Positions 1 to 6,654 of a DNA stretch of 34,004 nucleotides are shown in pieces. Source of the DNA: Verrucomicrobiales bacterium (GTDB taxonomy: Bacteria; Verrucomicrobiota; Verrucomicrobiia; Verrucomicrobiales; DEV007). Within the stretch, counting starts at the first letter, position 1. Each line of letters begins with the position of its first letter. The notes below the pieces were generated by a model that was not told the DNA's origin, did no database searches, and worked only from the letters and a program-made list of their open reading frames with translations. The stretch is from assembly GCA_024638765.1 (NCBI GenBank), contig JAHEJT010000031.1, positions 2,634 to 36,637 on the forward strand. The letters run 5' to 3'. The translations under genes were made by a program, and so were the position numbers.

Positions 1-165
1 CGTTGCGATGACGGTAGAGGAACTGATAGCGCGTGGGGCTCCACGTTTGGGTCTTTTTCTTCACGGCGGAGGAGTGCTTTTTCTCGCCAACCGTAGTACT
101 TTACCGTATAAAAGTCAAGTTTTGGGGTTTTGGCGATTTTTTAAATCGTTTATAATCAGCTAGTT
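1..165. other. Left-edge intergenic stretch upstream of tRNA-Arg
   Basis: No gene is recognised here. Short open frames cross it on both strands: a plus frame ending in a stop just before the tRNA, and a minus frame reading through the left edge. Neither carries a motif I know or a convincing start. The stretch becomes AT-rich from about position 100 towards the tRNA promoter. A gene fragment cut by the window edge cannot be excluded. Confidence 0.4.
129..156 (+). promoter_or_regulatory. Probable sigma-70 promoter of tRNA-Arg
   Basis: A perfect TATAAT -10 hexamer lies at 151-156. A TTTGGC/TTGGCG -35-like hexamer lies at 129-135, giving a 15-16 bp spacer, slightly short. The predicted transcription start falls at about 162-164, only a few bases before the mature tRNA 5' end at 166, so the 5' leader would be very short. 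The -10 is strong; the -35 match is moderate. Confidence 0.6.
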
Positions 166-223
<58 letters not shown>

Positions 224-242
<19 letters not shown>

Positions 243-465
243 GCTTTCAGCTGGCATGGGGCCCCTACAGATTTGAACGCAGTTTATCCTTGCCGTCCCG
301 GCCAGGCTCTGCAGGAAGACTTCGTCTCCTTGATTCGCGCTCTCGCGCTGGGGCAGTAACTGCTTCGACCGGCGAGAAACGAGCCGGGCCCCTCTGGAAA
401 TTGCGGAGCGCAGCGCAGCGATACCGCAGAGCCTGAGGCACGAAGGATAATCCTGTAGGGCGTGC
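224..465. repeat. Putative att-like scar: 17-bp direct repeat of the tRNA-Arg 3' end
   Basis: The 17-mer AATCCTGTAGGGCGTGC occurs at 224-240, inside the tRNA T-arm and acceptor, and again perfectly at 449-465. A third, inverted and slightly degenerate copy of the T-arm/acceptor sequence lies at 261-278 and reads CCCTACAG-ATTTGAAC on the plus strand. A direct copy of a tRNA 3' end is the usual mark of tyrosine-integrase insertion (attL/attR). The roughly 200 bp between copies hold no recognisable gene, so this would be the scar of a lost or minimal element. No integrase is in the window. Confidence 0.5.
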
Positions 466-770
466 TTTACAATTAATGCGTTACAACGCAAATAGGGCGC
501 ATCCATCCCAATCGTTACGCATCGTTACGCGCCTATATGCGGGGATACTCAGGTTTTTTCCGTTACAGAGTCGTTACACCCTGAGCAAGGGAGGGGGCGG
601 GATTGGCCTTTGCCTCGCACAGCTAAGGTTCAGATAAGGGTTCGCCCCGTGCAATTCTCCCGGCAAAAAGGCACGTTCAGGCGCCCTGGCTTCCCCACGG
701 GCTTGACCTGGGCGACGGCTGGTCTCTAGGCTCTCCTTTACCCCAGAACCTAACCCAACCCTTTCACACC
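466..770. other. Intergenic region with five CGTTAC direct repeats
   Basis: There is no gene on either strand that I can support. Five same-orientation CGTTAC hexamers begin at 479, 513, 523, 561 and 572; two form a tandem ATCGTTACGC decamer at 511-530. An inverted pair CTCAGG/CCTGAG at 549-554 and 580-585 brackets the last two hexamers. The 3' part is the leader of the PEP-CTERM gene. It contains TTGACC at 703-708 with only a weak -10 (TCTAGG, 725-730), and no Shine-Dalgarno before the ATG at 771. Confidence 0.4.
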
Positions 771-1751
771 ATGAAACACACCCTCTCACTTCTGACAGGG
801 CTACTCTTGCTGGCAGCCGTCACCCCCACCGCCCACGCCGCCAGTGTCACCTTCGGCACTGGCGTCAACCAATTCATGATGGAGTTCGTCCCCATCGGCA
901 ACCCCGGCAACGCCGCCGACACCACGGGCCTCCCGAACCCCGCGGGGTCGGTCGGTTATGCCTTTCAGATGGGCAAGTTCGAGGTTTCCGAGGACATGAT
1001 CGACAAGGCGAACGCCGAGGGTGGTCTCGGGATCACCAAGGACACGCGGGGGCCGGACAAGCCCGCGACTACCGTTAACTGGTTCGAGGCCGCGACCTTC
1101 GTCAACTGGCTCAACACGAGCCAGGGATTTCAGGCGGCGTATAATTTCGATGGCAGCGGCAACTTCCAGTTCTGGAGCGCGGCGGAGGCGTTTGATATGT
1201 CCTCGAACAGCAATCCGGGATCAGTGAGCGGTCCGAATCTCTACCGGCACAAGGACGCGCAGTATTTCCTGCCCAGCGTGGACGAGTGGTATAAGGCGGC
1301 CTATTACGATGGGGACAACGATGTGTATTACGATTACCCGACGGGGAGCGACAGCGTGCCTGACGGGATCGATTCCGCGGGAGACACGACCTTTGACGTG
1401 GTCTTCTTCGATGGTGGGTCTAATCCGGACCCGAACGATATCACCGACGCAGGTGTCTTGAGCCCCTACGGCACCATGGGCCAGGGCGGCAATGTCTTTG
1501 AATGGGAGGAAACGGCCTTAGATCTAACGAATGACGGCTTCTTGGAGAGCCGCGGGCTGCGCGGCGGCGCGTGGGACAGCAGCGAGGCCAACCTGCGGGC
1601 GGATGTCCGGAGCACCCTCAGCCCGTCGAACGAGGGCGACCGCGGCGGGTTTCGCGTTGCAGCCGTCCCTGAGCCGTCGGGGGCGTTGCTCGGGTTGGTC
1701 GGGTTATGCGGCGGCCTCCTGAGAAGAAGGCGTCGTTCTGCTTCCCATTGA
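771..1751 (+). CDS. Secreted PEP-CTERM protein with SUMF1/FGE-sulfatase-like domain
   Basis: 326 aa. Residues 1-23 form a signal peptide (MKHTLSLL..., Ala-rich cut site AHA). Residues ~30-296 resemble the formylglycine-generating-enzyme (SUMF1) C-lectin-like fold: VNWFEAATFVNWLN (102-115), LPSVDEWYKAAYYD (167-180), GGNVFEWEE (239-247), RGLRGGAWDSS (261-271) and GFRVA (293-297). A PEP-CTERM sorting tail follows: VPEP at 299-302, a hydrophobic stretch and five arginines at 318-322. The only cysteine is in the tail (C313), so the catalytic cysteines of true FGE are absent. I infer a structural or ligand-binding extracellular protein processed by an exosortase encoded elsewhere. A Rho-independent terminator follows 40 bp downstream. 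No Shine-Dalgarno is visible before the ATG. Confidence 0.9.
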   Translation: MKHTLSLLTGLLLLAAVTPTAHAASVTFGTGVNQFMMEFVPIGNPGNAADTTGLPNPAGSVGYAFQMGKFEVSEDMIDKANAEGGLGITKDTRGPDKPATTVNWFEAATFVNWLNTSQGFQAAYNFDGSGNFQFWSAAEAFDMSSNSNPGSVSGPNLYRHKDAQYFLPSVDEWYKAAYYDGDNDVYYDYPTGSDSVPDGIDSAGDTTFDVVFFDGGSNPDPNDITDAGVLSPYGTMGQGGNVFEWEETALDLTNDGFLESRGLRGGAWDSSEANLRADVRSTLSPSNEGDRGGFRVAAVPEPSGALLGLVGLCGGLLRRRRRSASH

Positions 1752-1791
1752 TCTTCGGACCTTCTTTCTTTTCCGGGCGCGATCAATCACC

Positions 1792-1824
1792 AAGGGCCGT
1801 TCCTGTAACCGGGAGCGGCCTTTT
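1792..1824 (+). terminator. Rho-independent terminator of the PEP-CTERM gene
   Basis: AAGGGCCGTTCC pairs with GGGAGCGGCCTT, about 12 bp including G-U wobbles, around a short loop. It is followed by TTTT, 40 bp after the PEP-CTERM stop. Close relatives of this hairpin occur at 3581-3616 and 4391-4423 in the same orientation. Confidence 0.8.
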
Positions 1825-1996
1825 GCTTGGGGGTCCTTGCTGGCGTTGGACTGGTGAGCGTGTAGTATTCGGAGAGTGGTGGGATGAAACATTACCCCTC
1901 CCGTCTCCCGCAAATCCAAAAAGCGCACGGCGAAGCAATGTGGCTGGCCAGCGTTTCACCCCCGGCAAAGCCTGTGAAGGCCCGGTTATTGGCGGT

Positions 1997-2103
1997 CTGT
2001 CCCTTAGCGCTTTCCTCCATTCCCAATAACTGACCTGTCCCTTAGCGCTTTCCTCAATAACTGACCTGTCCCTTAGCGCTTTCCTGTCCCCTAGCGCTTT
2101 CCT
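1997..2103. repeat. Cluster of four 20-bp direct repeats
   Basis: CTGTCCCTTAGCGCTTTCCT is present at 1997-2016, 2035-2054 and 2066-2085, and with one T-to-C change at 2084-2103, where it overlaps the previous copy by 2 bp. The spacers between copies 1-3 share CAATAACTGAC. The periods (38, 31, 18 bp) are unequal, so this is not a CRISPR. No function is evident; it may be a dispersed intergenic repeat. Confidence 0.85.
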
Positions 2104-2116
2104 TGTCATCCAGGAG

Positions 2117-3463
2117 TCAGTCGCTCCAAGCGTCAAGGAAGTAGAGGCCCCAGAAGAAGTTCTCCACGTTGTAGTTCACGGGGTCGCGCTGCAGGATTCT
2201 ATCGTAGGCGCTCCGCAGCGACCTCGTAACGAGTTTGCGGGAAAGTTCTCGTCGCCCATCGAGGATTGGAGAAATCCGCTCCCGCACTGGCTCAAGTCGG
2301 AGAATTTCATCGACCCTCGGCGAAAACCCGATCTCTTTCCGGTGGATGAGATCGGGCGGCAGCATCTCTTCGAGATGGTCTTTCAGCGCCCACTTGTCGG
2401 GCATGCTGGGATGGTGGAGCGGGATGAAGGAGAGCCCCGTGCGAATCACGTCGTCGTCCAAGAAAGGGAAGACCGGTTTCCCGCCCATCCCTTGGTAGAA
2501 GCTCTCCGCCTTGCTCCGCAAGATCATCTCACACATGTACATCAGGTCATGGATGATAAGGTCGGCCTTCTCCATCTCGTCGGGGAACTCCAGCCAATCG
2601 AGCCAGACGGTTCGGTAGTCGTGGTCTTCGTGGGCCGCGATCCCGATGCCCACGAGATTGTTTGACGCGTGGGTGCTGGCGTAGCCGTCCGCGACGGCCT
2701 TGAGACGGTGGCAGACTTTCGCGACGAAATTGTTCGAGAAATAGCAGGAGTGGGGCAGCAGAGCCAGGCACTTGCTCAGCAGACGGGCGCCCCCCCAACG
2801 GCGATCGTAGATCTTGCGCTTCTTAACGGTGTTGTACAAGCCGAAAACCCCGCCTGCTGCAGTGCCATCGAACACCGTCACTTCAGACCCGTAGGTGTCC
2901 AGGACGTATTGTGCGAGGTCGAGGGTAGGGAGGACCGAGGGATCGCGGAACGGATGGGGGTAGTTCTTTACATGGTCTTCGAGAATCCGCAGGGCGCGGT
3001 CGGGCACGTACTCGACGACATCGAGCTCAGCATCGTAGTACCTGGCGATATCTTTGGCCGCCGCAAGGTCGTGCTCGCACCCTTCAACATGGCAGTGGAC
3101 AAGCTTGGGGGGCGTTCCGTACTTTGCGATGCAGCGGTCGAGGAGATAGGTCGAATCGATCCCCCCGCTGAAGAGGAGCACCTTCTCCCTCTCATCCGAG
3201 GGGAGGGCTTTGGTAATCGCCTCCCTGGCGAGTTCTACAGCCGCAGCCCGGCTGGGTGGAGCAACGGGCGTCGAGGAGAGGATATTGCGGTACTTTTCCC
3301 GGAGCTCTTCGGGCGCAAAGGTATCGTATCCGAATTGGAGAAAGCTCTCAGAAATAGGAAGATTACTGATTTTGCGTTTCAATATAGTGAATATATCAAC
3401 TTTAGTCAAGAATTCAACCATAATTTTCATGAAAATTAGATTTGAGCTACTTTTGAGAAGCAT
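2117..3463 (-). CDS. Asparagine-synthetase-like PP-loop ATPase lacking the glutaminase domain
   Basis: 448 aa. The ATP-pyrophosphatase P-loop is clear (VLLFSGGIDSTYLL, SGGIDS at 99-104). The C-terminal half has asparagine-synthase landmarks: FPFLDDDVIR, then KWALKDHLEEMLPPDLIHRKEIGFSPRV. The N-terminal Ntn-hydrolase glutaminase domain of AsnB, with its Cys-2 nucleophile, is missing; about 90 unrecognised residues replace it. The protein probably adenylates a carboxylate and transfers an amine from ammonia or another donor; the substrate is unknown. Similar lone domains occur in surface-polysaccharide and natural-product loci. The first 100 nt are AT-rich compared with the surroundings. An alternative start is Met12 or Met15; no start has a good Shine-Dalgarno. 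Confidence 0.8.
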   Translation of the reverse strand: MLLKSSSNLIFMKIMVEFLTKVDIFTILKRKISNLPISESFLQFGYDTFAPEELREKYRNILSSTPVAPPSRAAAVELAREAITKALPSDEREKVLLFSGGIDSTYLLDRCIAKYGTPPKLVHCHVEGCEHDLAAAKDIARYYDAELDVVEYVPDRALRILEDHVKNYPHPFRDPSVLPTLDLAQYVLDTYGSEVTVFDGTAAGGVFGLYNTVKKRKIYDRRWGGARLLSKCLALLPHSCYFSNNFVAKVCHRLKAVADGYASTHASNNLVGIGIAAHEDHDYRTVWLDWLEFPDEMEKADLIIHDLMYMCEMILRSKAESFYQGMGGKPVFPFLDDDVIRTGLSFIPLHHPSMPDKWALKDHLEEMLPPDLIHRKEIGFSPRVDEILRLEPVRERISPILDGRRELSRKLVTRSLRSAYDRILQRDPVNYNVENFFWGLYFLDAWSD

Positions 3464-3465
3464 TT

Positions 3466-3555
3466 ATGAGAGAGCCCAGGGAGGCCGATGCCGGCAAAGC
3501 GCGCAAGCGGCTCGTGGGCATCGCGGCCATCGGGCTTCGCCGCCGCAGGAGCTGA
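3466..3555 (+). pseudogene. Remnant of a PEP-CTERM sorting tail
   Basis: The plus frame from ATG 3466 reads MREPREADAGK, then ARKRLVGIAAIGLRRRRS and a TGA at 3553. The order EPR, short hydrophobic run (LVGIAAIGL) and RRRRS matches the end of PEP-CTERM proteins. A terminator of the same family as that of the 771-1751 PEP-CTERM gene follows 25 bp later. No upstream body of a secreted protein exists, because the divergent PP-loop gene starts here. I infer that a PEP-CTERM gene lost its body by deletion or rearrangement. A short chance ORF is the alternative. Confidence 0.5.
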
Positions 3556-3580
3556 GACCGCCCTGCCTCAACCACTCACC

Positions 3581-3616
3581 AAGGGCCGTCCTCTCACGCG
3601 GGGGACGGCCTTTTTC
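3581..3616 (+). terminator. Rho-independent terminator after the PEP-CTERM remnant
   Basis: AAGGGCCGTCCTC pairs with GGGGGACGGCCTT around TCACGC, followed by a run of T on the plus strand. The T-run lies on the plus strand only, so it serves a plus-strand transcript. No intact plus-strand gene precedes it, which fits loss of the upstream gene body. Confidence 0.75.
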
Positions 3617-3651
3617 TCTTGCCCTACCTCTGATCCGGTCCCGGCGTGAAA

Positions 3652-4311
3652 TTACCGCCGTGCCACTTTTTTGAAAATCCGCAACAGAATCACACCCAGC
3701 AGAATGGCGGCCACACCAGAAATGATGAAAACAATGGCATTCCGTTCAAGAAAGGATTCCCCGAGGTAAACGACGGCGACGGCATAGGGCAATTCGGTGA
3801 TCGCCAGCACTGCCAGGTAAAGAAGAAAGGGGTAGCGAAGGATGCCGAGGACATAGCCGGGGATTTCAGAAGGCACGGTCGCCTGAAACAGCAGCACGTG
3901 AATGAATCGCGTGTGTTCGCTTACCTGCCGTTCCCAGCCAGAGAGTTTTTCCTCGCCGATGATCATCGCAGCCACCGAGCGCCCCAAAAAACGACCGATG
4001 CAAAACGAGGCAATCCCGCCCAGGAGCCAGCCGAGCCAGAGAAGCGCGAGACAGCCTGCCTTGCCCCAGGTATAGACTGCAATCGGTGCCAAAAGCGCAC
4101 TCGAAAAGAAGGCCACCATCGCAGACACCATCGCAAGCAGGACAAATAGCAGCATGCCGAGGAGCGGGGCCTCGGAGATCGCAGCCTCGGTCCAGATGAT
4201 GAGTTCCCCGGTCTTATCGTGCAGCGTATCTGATGCAGCAAAGAGGCCCGCAATAATGATAAGCGTGCCAATGATCAGGATATGGCGTTGTAAGCGGTGG
4301 CGCATGATCAT
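3652..4311 (-). CDS. VTT-domain (TVP38/TMEM64, DedA-like) membrane protein
   Basis: 219 aa with about six hydrophobic segments: residues ~10-26, 48-80, 84-106, 134-155, 158-180 and 190-212. The pattern fits the VTT/SNARE-associated family: a Gly-rich helix pair (LLWLGWLLGGIASFCIGRFLGR), then an amphipathic FIHVLLFQATVPSEIPGYVLGILRYP motif equivalent to the family's F-x-x-R-x-x-P-x-P-x-x-x-x-N/G loop, and a basic C-terminus. Members are inner-membrane proteins linked to lipid scrambling or undecaprenyl-phosphate recycling; this member's substrate cannot be told. The gene appears monocistronic. The usual loop arginine is not obvious here. Confidence 0.75.
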   Translation of the reverse strand: MIMRHRLQRHILIIGTLIIIAGLFAASDTLHDKTGELIIWTEAAISEAPLLGMLLFVLLAMVSAMVAFFSSALLAPIAVYTWGKAGCLALLWLGWLLGGIASFCIGRFLGRSVAAMIIGEEKLSGWERQVSEHTRFIHVLLFQATVPSEIPGYVLGILRYPFLLYLAVLAITELPYAVAVVYLGESFLERNAIVFIISGVAAILLGVILLRIFKKVARR

Positions 4312-4390
4312 CGGGCATTCACGGTAACACGGAAAGAGGGAATCACCTCCCAGGAGTTAGCTTTTACAGCCCACCCGATGACGACCTCAC

Positions 4391-4423
4391 AAGGGCCGTT
4401 TTTGTAACCGGGAGCGGCCTTTT
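4391..4423 (+). terminator. Orphan terminator-type hairpin
   Basis: AAGGGCCGTTTTTGTAACCG followed by GGAGCGGCCTTTT forms a hairpin nearly identical to the terminator at 1792-1824; the core TGTAACCGGGAGCGGCCTTTT is shared. The gene to its left is on the minus strand, so no plus-strand gene uses it. It is either a relic of a deleted gene or evidence that the hairpin is itself a dispersed repeat. Confidence 0.6.
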
Positions 4424-4527
4424 GGTTGGCGGCTTCCTTCTCCGCCCTTCCTTCTTCGGCAAGCCTACGAAGGACAAGCCGGGCTACGAAGGACAAGTCG
4501 CGGCTGTCCCATGTGCAGGGTTGAAAA

Positions 4528-4588
4528 GTAGCGGCGGGATCCTGCCGCCGTTGGCTGATTAGCTCCTGCGGCAGGATGCCGCAGCTAC
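4528..4588. repeat. REP-like palindromic element, GTAGC...GCTAC, family A copy 1
   Basis: The element starts GTAGCGGCGGGATCCTGCCG and ends with CGGCAGGATGCCGCAGCTAC, and can fold into two hairpins within a larger palindrome. It is flanked by AAA on the left and TTT on the right. It shares its core CATCCTGCCGCC/GGCGGCAGGATG, with minor changes, with the element at 7356-7414. The GTAG head is typical of REP elements associated with RAYT transposases. Confidence 0.75.
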
Positions 4589-4849
4589 TTTCACTCGTAT
4601 CCCACCTTGACGCTGCCGAAGTGGGGATAAAGCGGGGCCCTCCGGCACGCATTTCAGAGGGAGGGACGAGCTCCGCCTCGTCCGCGGTTTGCAGTCAGCG
4701 GGCCGACGGTCTAACTGCCAGACTCTCTGAATCCCTGGCGTATTTCCCTTCCTTTTTCCCGGGAAATAACTCGCTGCCGCGCCAGCGGGCGCCTTAGACT
4801 GGTCCCTGCGTCCCCATTCACCGCAACACAACCCAACCAGGCAGAGACG

Positions 4850-5260
4850 ATGAATACGAAATACATTGTACTAGACCCGACTGAATCCGATGGAACCAAA
4901 ATCTTCGCCGCTTACCCCGGCTGCGGACTGAAAGTGGGTTTCAGTGGAAAGTGGACCCCGGACAAGGACGCTTCAAACGTCGATTACTGGCCTCCTGAGG
5001 GCGACGGAAGCAGCCAGATGAACGGCCATAACGCTTACATGGTCATGCTGCGCCTCATCTTCAAGCACCCGCGGAGCGGCAAGGTCGTCACCAAGACGGG
5101 CTGGTTCCCTTACGCGGGAGGTGACGTCGAGTTCGGACCCTATCAGAACTATCGCGTGATCCTGCGGGCCCGCATGAACGAGGTGCCGGCATCCTATCCG
5201 GACAATGCCAACGAACCCGGTAACGCCATGACCGCCAAGGTCGAGGTGACGCATTTTTGA
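4850..5260 (+). CDS. Unknown 136-aa protein
   Basis: No family is recognised. The protein starts MNTKYIVLDPTESDGTKIFA and has alternating hydrophobic and polar stretches suggesting a beta-rich fold. It has no signal peptide or membrane segment. Trp and Tyr are frequent (DYWPPEGDG, GWFPYAGGDVEFGPYQNYRV). The third codon positions are GC-rich like those of the neighbours, and the ATG is preceded by a weak purine stretch (GGCAGAGACG), which supports a real gene. It stands alone between a repeat-rich gap and a kinase gene. The leader phrase AACCCAACC also occurs before the PEP-CTERM gene at 771. Confidence 0.6.
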   Translation: MNTKYIVLDPTESDGTKIFAAYPGCGLKVGFSGKWTPDKDASNVDYWPPEGDGSSQMNGHNAYMVMLRLIFKHPRSGKVVTKTGWFPYAGGDVEFGPYQNYRVILRARMNEVPASYPDNANEPGNAMTAKVEVTHF

Positions 5261-5271
5261 CGGCCTTGCGA

Positions 5272-5292
5272 CCGGAAGATTCGGCATCTTCC
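5272..5292 (+). terminator. Hairpin after the 136-aa gene
   Basis: CGGAAGAT pairs perfectly with ATCTTCCG around a five-base loop, 12 bp after the stop codon. No T-run follows, so it is a stabilising hairpin or a Rho-dependent stop rather than a classical intrinsic terminator. Confidence 0.4.
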
Positions 5293-5449
5293 GCGACAGT
5301 GACTATCGACTCCGGATTGAACCCGCAGCACCGGGGGGTGTTTGTGGTCGACCTCTACGCGAGTCTGGGTCATTCTGGTTAGCTGCAGCAAAGAATCTGC
5401 GGCGGTCTTTGAATATCAGGAGGCCGGGTGGAGAGGGGGAGATATCACC

Positions 5450-6580
5450 ATGAATGGATCCGGCAGCAATTCAATTATTTTGACGAAGGAACAAAAGTTC
5501 CTGGATAACGCTCTCTTTGCGGGGATTCCCCCGGAGGAAGTGGAAGGGTTGAATATCGGCATCGAGGAACGCCGCTACGCAACAGATGAGGTCATCTTCG
5601 AGGAGGGCGATGAGGGGAAAAATCTTTACCTGGTGGCGGAAGGCGTCGTGCGGATCTCCAAGAAGGGGCGCGGCGGAAAACAGGAGACCCTGACCTTAAA
5701 GCACGCGGGGGATTTCTTCGGGGAGCTGGCGTTGCTGGACGATCTTCCCCGCTCGGCGCGGGCGACGGCGGCGGAGCCGGCGCTGCTGGGCCGCATTGAT
5801 TCGGCAGGATTGAATCGATTTATTTCGCACTCACCGGAAGCGGCGCTTCACTTCACGCACGCCATCACGCGGCAGTTGAGATCGACCAGCTCCCTGTTCA
5901 TCCAGGAATTGCTCAACACGGAACGATTGAGCCTGGTCGGGACGATGATGAATTCGATTGTGCACGACCTGCGGAATCCGATCGCCTCCATCCTGATGGC
6001 TAGCGAATACCTGAGTACCCAGGAGCAAGACGAAAACCTGTTGATGGTGGGAGGCATCATACGCGATGCCACCGATGAGATGCAGACCATGATCCGGGAA
6101 TTGCTGGATTACTCCCGAGGCACGACCAAGGTCGATTTGGAGAGCACCTCGGTGAAAGAATTGCTTGAGACGCTCGAGAATCAAATTTTGAAGCGCGTAT
6201 CGACAGGGGGTGTGGAGGTGCGTCTCGAGACGGATTATGAGGGGGAAATAACGGTGGATAAGCAGCGGATGATGCGGTTGCTGCGCAACATCGTGAAGAA
6301 TGCCGCGGAATCCATGCCGCGAGGAGGGACACTGACTCTTCGGGTGCGGAGGAAGGATGATGCGGTGGAATTCGAAATCGAGGACACGGGGAGCGGGATC
6401 CCGGCGGACGTCCTCGCGCGGATATTCGAACCGTTCGTGACCCACGGGAAACCCGGGGGGACGGGCCTGGGAATGGCGATCGCCAAGGCGGTGGTCGAAG
6501 CGCACCAGGGGAAGATCCGGATGGAGAGTGAGGAGGGCATAGGCACGGTGTGTCGCATTTCCCTGCCGGCCGGTTGCTGA
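5450..6580 (+). CDS. Cyclic-nucleotide-binding-domain sensor histidine kinase
   Basis: 376 aa from ATG 5450, chosen because a strong purine-rich site GAGAGGGGGA lies 8-10 bp upstream; the open frame extends back to 5342 without a better start. Residues ~20-135 form a CRP-type nucleotide-binding domain with the phosphate-binding cassette GDFFGELALLDDLPRSA (88-103). Residues ~160-225 are a HisKA dimerisation domain with phospho-acceptor H172 in SIVHDLRNPIAS. The HATPase follows: N-box LLRNIVKNAAESMP, G1 IEDTGSGIP and G2 GGTGLGMAIAKAVVEAH. No membrane segment is present, so it is a soluble kinase that probably senses cAMP, cGMP or a related ligand. No cognate response regulator lies beside it. 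Confidence 0.9.
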   Translation: MNGSGSNSIILTKEQKFLDNALFAGIPPEEVEGLNIGIEERRYATDEVIFEEGDEGKNLYLVAEGVVRISKKGRGGKQETLTLKHAGDFFGELALLDDLPRSARATAAEPALLGRIDSAGLNRFISHSPEAALHFTHAITRQLRSTSSLFIQELLNTERLSLVGTMMNSIVHDLRNPIASILMASEYLSTQEQDENLLMVGGIIRDATDEMQTMIRELLDYSRGTTKVDLESTSVKELLETLENQILKRVSTGGVEVRLETDYEGEITVDKQRMMRLLRNIVKNAAESMPRGGTLTLRVRRKDDAVEFEIEDTGSGIPADVLARIFEPFVTHGKPGGTGLGMAIAKAVVEAHQGKIRMESEEGIGTVCRISLPAGC

Positions 6581-6654
6581 GGTGAGCTCGCTTTAATGCG
6601 ATTCTCAAGAGGATGTAGCCGAAGTATTCCAGGTCGACTGCACGGATGCTTATC

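Larger units (their letters stand above)
1752..2116. other. Intergenic region with terminator and 20-bp repeat cluster
   Basis: This gap separates the plus-strand PEP-CTERM gene from the 3' end of the minus-strand asparagine-synthetase-like gene, so the two genes converge. It holds a terminator hairpin near its start and four copies of a 20-bp repeat near its end. The part between, about 1830-1990, shows nothing I can name. An inverted pair GTTATTGG (1985-1992) and CCAATAAC (2023-2030) frames the first repeat copy. Confidence 0.6.
4312..4849. other. Intergenic region between VTT gene and unknown 136-aa gene
   Basis: This 538-bp gap is between divergent genes. It holds an orphan plus-strand terminator hairpin, a direct repeat CTACGAAGGACAAG at 4465-4478 and 4484-4497, a GTAGC...GCTAC palindromic element, and a hairpin GGACGAG-CTCCGC-CTCGTCC at 4664-4683. 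A further inverted pair, TATTTCCC/GGGAAATA, lies within 4741-4768. No gene is supported in it. Confidence 0.6.

Noticed and set aside
1997-2103. CRISPR-like array
   Set aside because: Only four repeats, with spacers of 18, 11 and -2 bp that are related to each other, and no cas genes.
5342-5449. 36-residue N-terminal extension of the cNMP-domain kinase
   Set aside because: The start at 5450 has a strong ribosome-binding site and the extension has no domain or conservation signal.
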